Shown here one piece after another: positions 53,554 through 62,294 of a stretch of DNA of 64,000 nucleotides (positions are counted from its first letter, which is position 1; each line of letters begins with the position of its first letter). The stretch is from Gephyromycinifex aptenodytis (lineage in GTDB: Bacteria > Actinomycetota > Actinomycetes > Actinomycetales > Dermatophilaceae). The position numbers and the translations under genes are program-made. The stretch lies in NCBI RefSeq assembly GCF_012277275.1, contig NZ_CP051155.1, forward strand, positions 1,984,001-2,048,000, given 5' to 3'. The notes under the pieces were generated by a model. That model made no database searches, was not told the origin of the DNA, and was given only the letters and a program-made list of their open reading frames with translations.

Positions 53554-54672
53554 CTACTTCCCGGGGTTCAGCGCTTTGCGCCCAAGCGGTTCGGCTTGCA
53601 GGTGCAGGTGCTGGTGCGCACTGCTCGTGGCCACCATCGCGCCGGCTGATCCGGCGGTCGGGGCGGCGGGAGTCTTGGTGAAACAACCACGGCTGCTGCC
53701 CAGGGCACGCAGACCCACGAGGTCGCCGACCCCCCACTGTGCCGGTTTCTCGGTGGTAGCGGGGTTCATGATCTGCTGCGGGTCTGGCTTGACCGGGTGA
53801 TCCAGCCCTACGACGTGCCCCAGTTCATGCATGAGCACCTGGCCCCACGTCCCGAGTTTGCCTTCTGAGCGGCCAGCGCCGAACCCGGTGGGCAGTCCGT
53901 GCGATGGGTCCAGCACGACGTAACCCTGCAACGCTCGACGCCATGTGTATCGGCCGACCTTCTCGGGGCTGAGCTGGTAGAAAACCCCGCCCACCCCGAG
54001 CACATCGCGGGAACTGCGTAGATATCCCGACTCCGAGGGGGCGGCGTAGGCCACGACGAGTTGAGTGCCGGCGGGGTAGTCATCGGGGGTCTCGGTTGAC
54101 CGGGCGCCGGGGACGACCTTGGTCGTCCCTTGGTACTTGAACCGCAGCCCGGTTGCCAGCGCAACCTGGTTGACGGCGGCGTGGACGTCCTTCTCGGCGC
54201 CCTTGGGGGCGTGGGCGACGTTGACCCGGTAGCCGATCGGGGTGCAGGGATTCCACCGCACCGACGGTGCGGTCAGGAAGGAGTAGGAGTGGGTGTCGCC
54301 CCGGCCGACCCCGACCGTGAAGTTCTTCGTCGTCGCGCCCGCCCGAGCGGTGGTGGCCGGTGCGTGAACGCGGTAGATGCCCACGCCGGGTTCGGCAGTG
54401 GGCAGTCGCAGCGAGTAGCGACCGGTGGTGGTGGACGAACCGACTGTCTTCCACGTGCGGCCCACGAGTTGCTGCAGATGGACCTCGCGGGCTTCGTCGG
54501 CGCTGACCTGCCCGCGCACCAGAACCCGCACCCCGACCGGAGCCACCGTCGAAGACGGCACACCGGTAAGCGTGGTCGGTGCGGCAGCTTGAGCGCTCGT
54601 CAACCCGGCCGAGCCAGCCGTTAAAACGACCAGCGCGGTGGCAGAGCCGATCCGCCAACCCCCATGACGCAT
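53554..54672 (-). CDS. Secreted matrixin-like zinc metalloprotease
   Basis: 372 residues from the ATG at 54672. Signal peptide about 1-31 (cleavage near AQAAA). An N-terminal beta-sandwich region (about 35-122) resembles bacterial Ig-like domains (VSADEAREVHLQQLVGRTWKTVGSSTTTGRYSLRLPTAEPG). The catalytic domain (about 138-345) begins WNPCTPIGYRVN and holds the metzincin zinc site HELGHVVGLDH at 282-292, with a downstream Met-turn QQIMNP. A short Cys-containing tail follows. It is probably released to degrade protein outside the cell. Confidence 0.85.
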   Translation of the reverse strand: MRHGGWRIGSATALVVLTAGSAGLTSAQAAAPTTLTGVPSSTVAPVGVRVLVRGQVSADEAREVHLQQLVGRTWKTVGSSTTTGRYSLRLPTAEPGVGIYRVHAPATTARAGATTKNFTVGVGRGDTHSYSFLTAPSVRWNPCTPIGYRVNVAHAPKGAEKDVHAAVNQVALATGLRFKYQGTTKVVPGARSTETPDDYPAGTQLVVAYAAPSESGYLRSSRDVLGVGGVFYQLSPEKVGRYTWRRALQGYVVLDPSHGLPTGFGAGRSEGKLGTWGQVLMHELGHVVGLDHPVKPDPQQIMNPATTEKPAQWGVGDLVGLRALGSSRGCFTKTPAAPTAGSAGAMVATSSAHQHLHLQAEPLGRKALNPGK

Positions 54673-55107
54673 AAGTGCATCTCCCTTGTGATAAGGCGCA
54701 CACGCATCGACCTTCGACGTCTCGCCGATGTGGCCGTGGTCCCCGAATACCCCGGCCCCACCCCCCGGTGCGGACCTGTGCGACAGCAGCAGCTGTGATT
54801 CACATTCTGGCACGGGGGCGGCCATGGCGCTAGCGGGTCGGACGTCTGGCTCAGCCTCTTTGATCCGGTGCTGTTGCAGGTCAACGGAGTTGCGCCGGGG
54901 ATCCAAGGAGCGCGGGCGCCCCAGATACCGCTCGTGCCCAGCTTCGCCTTGACGCGTGACAGCGCTCCCGTGGCGGTCACCCTGGGCTATCACTACCAAT
55001 CCTGCACTCCCACAATGCTTTTCGACCGGACGCTGACCCCGGCGTCGATCGCCCATCTACCGGTACCTTCGGTCCGGAGTGGCGTCAAGAAGGCGTACGG
55101 TCAAGGT
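54673..55107. other. Divergent gap, no gene seen
   Basis: About 435 bp between the metalloprotease and the next plus-strand gene. The plus frame is open from 54868, but the first 80 codons are unlike a protein start. Confidence 0.45.
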
Positions 55108-55947
55108 GTGGAGACCCCCGCAACGGCTAGACCGTATCCCTCGCTTCAATCGATTTTCGACCTCAGTGCTCAACGTCTCGACACCGACAATCGCGCATGG
55201 CTAGTGGCCGTCGCGCGGTTGGTTGGCCGGATCGATGAGCCCCCACCCACCCCTACGCAGTTGCAGCAAATCGTGCACTCCCTGCAAGCGCGCGCCGACC
55301 TACCCTCGGGCCCCATCCGGTATGTCGAGCGAGAAATGTATCTCGACCTGGAGGACGCCCACCACACCGTCGAGGTGCGGGCCACGGTAGCTGAGGGGCG
55401 TCCGCCCTATGTGGCCACCCTTGGCTTCGGCTCTGCAGGTCTCCTTGCGCTGGCATTCACCCGCTCAGGGGTGTTCGCCGCTGATGAGCCCCGCCGCGCG
55501 TCCCATGTCCTGCTGGCTGATGTCGAGGCTCTCATCGTCGATTGCCGTGCTTTGGCCGAGACCGCGGCGCACAGCCTTGGCTATCGCGGCCGAGTCGAAA
55601 TGTTGGTGGGCATCGCCTGCGATGTCCCCGGGCAAGCTCTCCGATTGCGGCGCCTCGACCACGAAACCGGGGAGATGGCACCCGCGGATGAGACGAGCTC
55701 TTTCGAACCGATCATCACCTCCTTCGATACTGATCCGGCCTATCCGGACCGCGCAAAGTGGTGTTGGGACGTGGCGCAACGTGCCGCCGATCGATTCGGA
55801 GCACCCGCACCCCAACTCGTTCTGCCGCCGGCGCCGCAGGACGATGGCACCCCCAAACCAGCTGGCATCCCTGGCCCTGAGCGTGCTGCCTGGCGCCCGA
55901 GGACTCATCCCGCAAACCGAGTGCGAATGGCTCCGCAAGAGCGCTGA
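55108..55947 (+). CDS. Unrecognised 279-residue protein
   Basis: The start is set at the GTG at 55108, after AAGGT. The product opens VETPATARPYPSLQSIFDLSAQRL. The middle holds alternating strands and helices (YVEREMYLDLEDAHHTVEVRATVAEG; GRVEMLVGIACDVPGQALRLRRLD), without signal peptide or membrane segments. The last 50 residues are Pro/Arg-rich and probably disordered. No family recognised. Confidence 0.55.
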   Translation: METPATARPYPSLQSIFDLSAQRLDTDNRAWLVAVARLVGRIDEPPPTPTQLQQIVHSLQARADLPSGPIRYVEREMYLDLEDAHHTVEVRATVAEGRPPYVATLGFGSAGLLALAFTRSGVFAADEPRRASHVLLADVEALIVDCRALAETAAHSLGYRGRVEMLVGIACDVPGQALRLRRLDHETGEMAPADETSSFEPIITSFDTDPAYPDRAKWCWDVAQRAADRFGAPAPQLVLPPAPQDDGTPKPAGIPGPERAAWRPRTHPANRVRMAPQER

Positions 55948-56111
55948 ACCGCCCGTCACGGGGGGCTAGAGCCTTGCGCCCCGCGTGTCGGGTGTCGCGT
56001 CTCGTGCCGGTGGGCCAGGCAGGCTGCGATGACCGTCATGGTCACCGCGCAGCAGTGTCGTCAACCGGCGCTCGGGGATGGTTGTGACTGCTCGCGTCCA
56101 ACGCTCAGATA

Positions 56112-56141
56112 ATCGCTGCCGGGTCAACGCCCGGCAGCGAT
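56112..56141 (-). terminator. 12-bp hairpin enclosing the stop codon of the dehydrogenase gene
   Basis: atcgctgccggg (56112-56123) and cccggcagcgat (56130-56141) flank the loop tcaacg, which contains the TGA stop of the minus-strand gene. The right arm is therefore coding sequence. Confidence 0.6.
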
Positions 56142-57161
56142 GCGTGCGGCCGCTTGCCGTAGCGCGAGCTCCAGCGGGGTCAGCCCCAGCTCATCGGCTT
56201 CGGCAACCAGCTTCAACACGCGCGGGCCGATCGCGTCGACGCTCGCTGAGAGTTGGGCATCGTCCCAGTTCAGCGACCGGGCGTGTTCGTGGATAGCACC
56301 TCCGGCGCCAGCGACGATGTCGGGAACATAGGTGATGCCGCGTTGGGCCAACGCCTCCTCGGCGCCGTCTTCCAGGGCATCGTTGGCCGAACCGGCAACC
56401 ACCGAACACTGCAGGCGCGCGACGACCTCCGGGGTGAGCGTGCGCGCCGCGGCGCACGGGGCGAACACGTCGCAACGGGCATACGGTGCGTCGACGACGT
56501 CGATGGGCCTGCCGCCGACCTCTTCAGCGACCCGGTCGGCGCGCGCGACGTCGATGTCGGCGATCAGCACCGTCCCACCGTCAGCGGCGATGAAGCGCGC
56601 CAGCACCGAACCGACCGCGCCGGCCCCTTGCACCGACACCGTCAACCCTTCCAGGGAGGCAGTGCCGAACCGGTGCAACACCGCAGCGCGCATCGCGGCG
56701 AACACGCCGCGCGCCGTCCACGGGGAGGGGTCGGAATCTGCGCCGAGCACGAGCGCGCCGCCTGCGCGCACCGCAAGGAGGTCGGTGTGGGCGGTTCCCA
56801 TCTCCACGCCGGGGATGTAGTGCCCGCCCAACTGGGCAACGAACTCCCCGAGGCGCACCATCAGAGCCGCGCGCTCCTGGGGCGTCTGGGGCTCCCGACT
56901 GCCCAGAACCACCGCTTTGCCGCCGCCGTAAGGCAATTCCGCCAGCGCATGCTTGAGCGTCATCGACGCGGCCAGCCGCTGCGCCTCGAGCAAGGCATCA
57001 CGGGTGGAGTCGTAGAGCCTGCATCGCACCCCGCCCAACGCCGGGCCGAGCGTCGTGTCATCAATGACGATGATCGCCTTGAGCCCCACGGATTCGTCGT
57101 GGCAGGTGATGATCTGCTGGGAGGACCAGAGGTCCAGGTAGGCAGCGGCAGGCGAAGCCAT
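56124..57161 (-). CDS. Glu/Leu/Phe/Val dehydrogenase family (valine/leucine dehydrogenase type)
   Basis: 345 residues from the ATG at 57161, preceded by GGAGGGACG. The N-terminal catalytic domain has LGPALGGVRCRLY (about 38-50) and the substrate Lys motif LPYGGGKAVVLG (about 75-86). The NAD domain has the dinucleotide motif VQGAGAVGSVLARFI (about 177-191). Length fits valine or leucine dehydrogenase rather than the longer glutamate enzymes. It deaminates branched-chain amino acids to 2-oxo acids, feeding catabolism or branched fatty acids. Confidence 0.86.
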   Translation of the reverse strand: MASPAAAYLDLWSSQQIITCHDESVGLKAIIVIDDTTLGPALGGVRCRLYDSTRDALLEAQRLAASMTLKHALAELPYGGGKAVVLGSREPQTPQERAALMVRLGEFVAQLGGHYIPGVEMGTAHTDLLAVRAGGALVLGADSDPSPWTARGVFAAMRAAVLHRFGTASLEGLTVSVQGAGAVGSVLARFIAADGGTVLIADIDVARADRVAEEVGGRPIDVVDAPYARCDVFAPCAAARTLTPEVVARLQCSVVAGSANDALEDGAEEALAQRGITYVPDIVAGAGGAIHEHARSLNWDDAQLSASVDAIGPRVLKLVAEADELGLTPLELALRQAAARIAAGR

Positions 57162-57423
57162 CGTCCCTCCATCGCTCGAACGGCGCAGGTCCCGCGACGA
57201 GGCGGGGTAGGCATCGTCCCACATCATGCGGCGCGACGAGGCGCGCTACGCCCACGAGCAGATCAAGCCGTTGGCGGCGTGCGTGAACTGCGGTGGTTTG
57301 GCCTGGGCATCGAAGACTCCGGCGCTTCGGTGGCTGGCAGTGAGCACGCTCCGCGTCGCACACCATCGAAGGCAGTCACCGGGCAGGTCACCTGGGCGCC
57401 TCAGCGGCAGGTGGGCCCAGTGA

Positions 57424-58242
57424 TCAGGCGGGGCCGCCCTGCCAGAGCGCATCGAACGGCGCCGCCGAAGCGACACGAGCGCGAATGCCCTGAGTGATGA
57501 AGGTCTTTGCGGCCCGTGCTGCCTCCAGCGGCGTGGCGCCCTTGGCGAGCTCAGCGGTGACTGCCGCGGCGAGGGAACATCCAGCACCGCTGACCGCGAC
57601 CTCACCGATCTTGGGTTCGGACAGCACCTCGGTCGTCTGCCCGTCATAGAAGACGTCGATGGCATCCGGGCCGGCCATCCGCACCCCGCCCTTGGCCAGG
57701 ACGACTGCGCCGGAACGCTCGTGGATGATCCGTGCCGCCTCGATGAGCTGTTCCACGGTGTCGATCGCCGCCAAGCCCGACAGCGACATGGCTTCGAACT
57801 GGTTCGGGGTGACGAACGTGGCCAGCGGCAGGACCTGCTTCTGCAAGGCCAGGTCGGTGTCCAGCGCCGCACCGGGCTCCTGCCCCTTACAGATCAGGAC
57901 CGGGTCGAGCAGGAGCTGCTTGGGCCGCTGCTCACCCAGAACCCCCGCCACGGTGTCGATGGTGGCCGGAGTGCCGAGCATCCCAACCTTCACGGCATCC
58001 ATCGTGTAACAAGCGAACTCGACCTCGAGCTGGTCGGCGATGACCTGCGGGTCGACGGGCACGAACCGGTGACCCCACTGCGCCTTAGGGTCGAAGGAGA
58101 CGATGCAGGTCAGGGCGGCGATACCGAAGACTCCGCGAGCTTGGAAGGTCTTCAGGTCGGCTTGGGCCCCGGCTCCACCGGTGGCCTCAGAGCCGGCGAT
58201 GGTCAGTGCGATGGGCGGGGGCGGCAGAAGTGAGTCAGACAC
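57424..58242 (-). CDS. thiD: Hydroxymethylpyrimidine/phosphomethylpyrimidine kinase
   Basis: 272 residues from a GTG. Ribokinase-like ThiD signatures: [39 protein letters not shown] (about 12-50), [19 protein letters not shown] (about 81-99), [12 protein letters not shown] (about 140-151) and the C-terminal [31 protein letters not shown]. It phosphorylates HMP and HMP-phosphate in thiamine synthesis or salvage. GSDxxGGAG is changed to GSEATGGAG. No other thiamine gene is adjacent. Confidence 0.9.
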   Translation of the reverse strand: MSDSLLPPPPIALTIAGSEATGGAGAQADLKTFQARGVFGIAALTCIVSFDPKAQWGHRFVPVDPQVIADQLEVEFACYTMDAVKVGMLGTPATIDTVAGVLGEQRPKQLLLDPVLICKGQEPGAALDTDLALQKQVLPLATFVTPNQFEAMSLSGLAAIDTVEQLIEAARIIHERSGAVVLAKGGVRMAGPDAIDVFYDGQTTEVLSEPKIGEVAVSGAGCSLAAAVTAELAKGATPLEAARAAKTFITQGIRARVASAAPFDALWQGGPA

Positions 58243-58326
58243 CCCTCCAGTTTGCGCTACTTTGCGTGGCCGGAAGTCCTTGGGTATCCCAGGAGCGATA
58301 ACTGGTCACGAGCCGCACACTGAATC

Positions 58327-59844
58327 ATGCTCTTGACCAGCATCGTGCAGACCTCAGCGCGGATAGCGTCCACCCGCTCGCGCACGGCGAAGGTCGACGA
58401 ACTGACCCAGACACTCCTGGAAGCACAGCGGCACGGGGTCGTCGGCCTCGCCGCGTCCTACCTGTCCGGGACGTTGCCGCAGCGCCGCACCGGCGTCGGT
58501 TATCGCAGCCTGAACGACCTACCGGCCCCGGCGGAAACCCCGAGCCTGACGCTGCGCGAGGTGGATGAAGCCATCACGACGCTGGCCGAACAGAGCGGCC
58601 CCGGCTCGGCCACGCGCCGGGCCACACTGCTGGGCCAGCTTTTCGGCCGAGCGACAGCGGCGGAAGCGGCCTACCTGAGCGGGCTACTCACCGGCGAAGT
58701 GCGCCAGGGCGCGCTGGACGGGCTCATGCTGCAGGCGATAGCCCGCGCGGCTGGCGTCAGCGAGGCGCAGGTGCGCCGAGCGGTGACGCTTGCCGGGTTC
58801 ACTGTTCCGGTCGCCGAGGCGGCGCTCAACAGTGGGGCAGAGGGACTGGCCCAGATCCGCCTCGAGGTCGGCAGACCGCTACGACCGATGCTGGCCTCTT
58901 CCGCTGCCGACATCCCGGCTGCCATGGCTGAGACCGGCGAAGTGGGACTGGAATACAAGATCGACGGCATCCGGCTGCAGATCCACATTCAGGACGGGGC
59001 CGTAGCCCTGTTCACCCGCACCTTGGAAGATGTCACCGCCCGGATGCCCGAGATCGTCGAGGCAGCCCGCGGTTGGCAGCTGTGCAGCGCCGTGGTGGAC
59101 GCCGAGGCGGTGGTCATGCAACAGGGCCGCCCCGCCCCGTTCCAGGTGACCGGATCGCGCACTGCAAGCCAGAGCGACCCCGAGCTGCTGCGGGCGCACA
59201 GCCCGCTGCACGGGTACCTGTTCGATCTGCTGCACCTGAACGGCCAGGACTTGCTGGAACGCCCCGCCGCCGAACGGTTCGCGGCGCTGGCAACGCTGGC
59301 GCCCGCCGATCAGCTCGTGCCACGCATCGTTACCAGCCAGGTCGAACGCGCCCAGGAGTTCTTCGACACTGCCGTCGCCGACGGTTTCGAGGGTGTTGTC
59401 GTGAAGGATCTGGGCGCGACGTATGCCAGTGGACGACGCGGGTCCGGCTGGGTGAAGGTCAAACCGCGGCACACCCTGGACCTGGTGGTGGTGGCCGTCG
59501 AGTGGGGTTCTGGGCGCCGCCAGGGGTACCTGTCGAACATTCATCTCGCCGCCCGCGACCAAGACGGGTTCGTCATGCTGGGCAAGACCTTCAAAGGGAT
59601 GACCGACGAGATGCTCGCCTGGCAGACCGCCCGCTTCCTGGAGTTGGAAACCGGGCGTGACGGTTACGTGGTTCAGGTGCGCCCAGAGCAGGTCGTCGAG
59701 GTCGCCTTCGACGGTTTGCAAACCTCGCGTCGCTACCCCGCCGGGTTGGCCCTGCGGTTCGCTCGGGTGCTGCGCTACCGCCAGGACAAGAGCGCCGCCG
59801 AGGCCGACACCATCGACAGCGTCCGGCGACTTGCGGGCCGCTGA
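58327..59844 (+). CDS. ligB: ATP-dependent DNA ligase (actinobacterial LigB type)
   Basis: 505 residues. The N-terminal DNA-binding domain (1-190) resembles that of archaeal and eukaryotic ligase I ([26 protein letters not shown]). The nucleotidyltransferase domain has [12 protein letters not shown] with adenylated Lys211, [12 protein letters not shown], and [51 protein letters not shown] (motifs IV-V). A C-terminal OB domain completes it. It seals nicks in addition to the NAD ligase expected elsewhere. Confidence 0.92.
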   Translation: MLLTSIVQTSARIASTRSRTAKVDELTQTLLEAQRHGVVGLAASYLSGTLPQRRTGVGYRSLNDLPAPAETPSLTLREVDEAITTLAEQSGPGSATRRATLLGQLFGRATAAEAAYLSGLLTGEVRQGALDGLMLQAIARAAGVSEAQVRRAVTLAGFTVPVAEAALNSGAEGLAQIRLEVGRPLRPMLASSAADIPAAMAETGEVGLEYKIDGIRLQIHIQDGAVALFTRTLEDVTARMPEIVEAARGWQLCSAVVDAEAVVMQQGRPAPFQVTGSRTASQSDPELLRAHSPLHGYLFDLLHLNGQDLLERPAAERFAALATLAPADQLVPRIVTSQVERAQEFFDTAVADGFEGVVVKDLGATYASGRRGSGWVKVKPRHTLDLVVVAVEWGSGRRQGYLSNIHLAARDQDGFVMLGKTFKGMTDEMLAWQTARFLELETGRDGYVVQVRPEQVVEVAFDGLQTSRRYPAGLALRFARVLRYRQDKSAAEADTIDSVRRLAGR

Positions 59845-60071
59845 ACGACCCGGCCGACGGCCGCGTCACGGACTCCGCCCGCCGAGAAGGTGACGGCGTC
59901 CCCGAAACGCGCCTGACCAAGGCCAGGGCGCCGGTGGCGGCGCCGCGGGCGGGCACCGCCTCACCACCCCTGCGACCTGATCGCCAACCAGCGGCTCCCC
60001 GCGCCGGCGCTACGCGACTAGAACGCGACGCCACACGCGCCCGCCAAGGCGCTACCTCAGCGGGGCGCTGC

Positions 60072-60539
60072 TCAGCCGAAGAGTTGCTGCAACCGGATCA
60101 GGGAGGCGCGGATCGATTCGGCGTTGCGTTCCGGAGCCTTGATGATCTCCAGGGCTCGCACCGAGCGCGCGGTCGAATAGTCGAAGATCTCGGTGACCAA
60201 CGTCGTGCCGTCCGCTTGCGGCTCCAGCTCGAAACGCCACCGGTGCCCGCCCATATGCATCCACTCGATCAGGCGGCCCGGCTCCAACCGCGTGACGGTG
60301 TTCGTGATGGCGTACGGGACGCCCATCTTCATCGAGACCCGGAAACGGTCGGACTGTTGCAGCTCGCGCGGTCCGATCACGTCTGGGCGCAGCGTGCCGC
60401 TGCCGTCGAACTCATGGTGACGGTGCGGGTTGGACAAGACCGCGAAGATCTCCTCGGCAGAAGCAGTCACGCGGGCTTGTCGGGCAACAGCCTGGGGCCC
60501 GCGATCGACGATGGTCACGCTCATGGGTTCCATGCGCAC
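60072..60539 (-). CDS. SRPBCC (START-like) family protein
   Basis: 155 residues; a start at the ATG at 60524 (MSVTIVD) is also possible. The polyketide-cyclase/dehydrase-like fold is seen in SAEEIFAVLSNPHRHHEFDGSGTLRPDVIGPRELQQSDRFRVSMKMGVPYAITNTVTRLEPGRLIEWMHMGGHRWRFELEP...TTLVTEIFDYSTAR. These domains bind hydrophobic ligands in a deep pocket. The ligand is unknown. Confidence 0.8.
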   Translation of the reverse strand: MRMEPMSVTIVDRGPQAVARQARVTASAEEIFAVLSNPHRHHEFDGSGTLRPDVIGPRELQQSDRFRVSMKMGVPYAITNTVTRLEPGRLIEWMHMGGHRWRFELEPQADGTTLVTEIFDYSTARSVRALEIIKAPERNAESIRASLIRLQQLFG

Positions 60540-60693
60540 ACCCTACGAAGCCGGTCTCGTCGACGCGACAGGTCAGCGACCTGCCGCCCGCGTCCGACCG
60601 GGCCAGTAGAGGTCTCACGCGCTTCAGCGCCCCAGGGCGGTGTCGGGGTCTAGGCTCAAAACCAGCTACCCCCTCGGCCCAGGAGAGAGAAGC

Positions 60694-61989
60694 ATGACCG
60701 CTCACCCGAAGTACGTGCAGGCCCGCCGCGAGGCCTACGACGCACTCGACCTCATCCAGGACGGGGACACCATCGTCGTGCCCACTGGTGTCGGGGAACC
60801 GCCGACCATCCTCGAGGCGCTTTCGCAGCGGCGCCGGGACTTCCACGATGTCACGATCAGCCAGATCCTGCCGTTGCGCCCCTTCGAGTACATCGACCCC
60901 GACACCGTGGAAAACGTGCGCCACCAGGCGTACTTCCTGGGCGGGCCGACCCGTAAAGGCGCCCAAGCCGGGTGGATCGACTACCACCCGAACTACTTCA
61001 GCGAGATGCCGGCACTGTTCCGCGAGGGCTACTTCCCCGCCGACGTCGTGGTGAGCATGGCCTCCCCGATGGACCAGCACGGGTACTTCTCGCTCGGTCT
61101 GGCACCCGACTACACGATGGCCGCGCTCAGCAAGGCGCGCACCGTCATCCTCGAGGTCAACCCGAACGTGCCCTTCTGCTTCGGGGACTGCCACATCCAC
61201 ATCGACCAGGTGGATGCCGTCGTCGAGGACGAGCGCCCGCTGCTGGAGGTCGGCCTACCGACGATCGGCCCCGTGCAGCAAGCCATCGGCGGCTACGTCG
61301 CCGACATGATCCCCGACGGCGCCACGTTGCAGATCGGCTACGGCGCGATCCCGGACGCGGTCGTCATGCAGCTACTGGACAAGCAGGACCTGGGGGTGCA
61401 CACCGAGATGATCGGTGACGGCATCCTTTCGCTGGTCGAAGCCGGCGTGGTCACCAACACCCGCAAGAACATTCACCGCGGCAAGATGGCGGCCACCTTC
61501 GCCCTGGGCAGCAAGAAGCTCTACGACTACATGGACCGCAACCGGGCCTTGGAGATGTTGCCGGTGGACGTCACCAACGACCCTTACCTCACCGGGCAGA
61601 TCGACTCGCTGCACGCCATCAACGGCACCATGCAGATCGACATGATCGGACAGTGCGGTTCGGAGAGCCTGGGCGCAGTCCCTTACTCCGGCACCGGCGG
61701 ACAGACCGACTTCGGCCGAGCCGCCAACCGCTCACGGGGCGGTAAATCATTCATCGTGCTGCCCTCCACGGCCAAAAACGACACGTTGTCCCGGATCGTG
61801 CCGACGCTGACCCCGGGAACCCACGTCAGCACCACCAAGAACGACGTTGATTTCGTCGTCACCGAGTACGGGGTAGCGCAACTGCGCGGCCGCAGCGCCC
61901 ATGCCCGCGCCCGCGCCCTCATCGGCATCGCTCACCCCAAGTTCCGGGACGAACTGACCCAGCAGGCCGAACAACTGCATCTGCTCTGA
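60694..61989 (+). CDS. Acetyl-CoA hydrolase/4-hydroxybutyrate CoA-transferase family protein
   Basis: 431 residues from the ATG at 60694, preceded by AGGAGAGAGA. Family I CoA-transferase layout: DGDTIVVPTGVGEPPTILEAL (about 22-42), QIGYGAIPDAVV (about 211-222), the catalytic Glu in VHTEMIGDGILSLVEAG (about 234-250), and C-terminal GSESLGAVPYSGTGGQTDFGRAA, then EYGVAQLRGRSAHARARALIGIAHPKFR. It moves CoA between acetate and a short acid. The gene at 535 encodes an enzyme that could use 4-hydroxybutyrate. Confidence 0.88.
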   Translation: MTAHPKYVQARREAYDALDLIQDGDTIVVPTGVGEPPTILEALSQRRRDFHDVTISQILPLRPFEYIDPDTVENVRHQAYFLGGPTRKGAQAGWIDYHPNYFSEMPALFREGYFPADVVVSMASPMDQHGYFSLGLAPDYTMAALSKARTVILEVNPNVPFCFGDCHIHIDQVDAVVEDERPLLEVGLPTIGPVQQAIGGYVADMIPDGATLQIGYGAIPDAVVMQLLDKQDLGVHTEMIGDGILSLVEAGVVTNTRKNIHRGKMAATFALGSKKLYDYMDRNRALEMLPVDVTNDPYLTGQIDSLHAINGTMQIDMIGQCGSESLGAVPYSGTGGQTDFGRAANRSRGGKSFIVLPSTAKNDTLSRIVPTLTPGTHVSTTKNDVDFVVTEYGVAQLRGRSAHARARALIGIAHPKFRDELTQQAEQLHLL

Positions 61990-62038
61990 GCAGCGAAGAA
62001 CCCCGCCGATAGCGCCCCATCCGCAGGCTCTGCCCCCG

Positions 62039-62076
62039 GACGCCCGGACCGCGATCACCGTCGCGAGCCGGGCGTC
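62039..62076 (+). terminator. Hairpin after CoA-transferase gene
   Basis: gacgcccgg (62039-62047) pairs with ccgggcgtc (62068-62076) around an inner cgcga/tcgcg pair, 50 bp after the stop; cttg follows. Confidence 0.62.
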
Positions 62077-62294
62077 CTTGCAGCTGGCCCTGGGGTGAAA
62101 TCCGCCTCGCTCCTATCCGGGGTGAGTCCCGCGCCCGCCCCGACAGGGCCGGCGCCGGGCACGGCCTCTTCCGGCGTCTGAATAGTCCGACTCGATTTCG
62201 CTGGGCACACGAGGCCGCCGGGCTCTAGCCTTGCCCCAGTTCCCTTGCACGACAAACCTGTCGGGAGCTCTACTGCGTTCTATCAGGAGACCCT

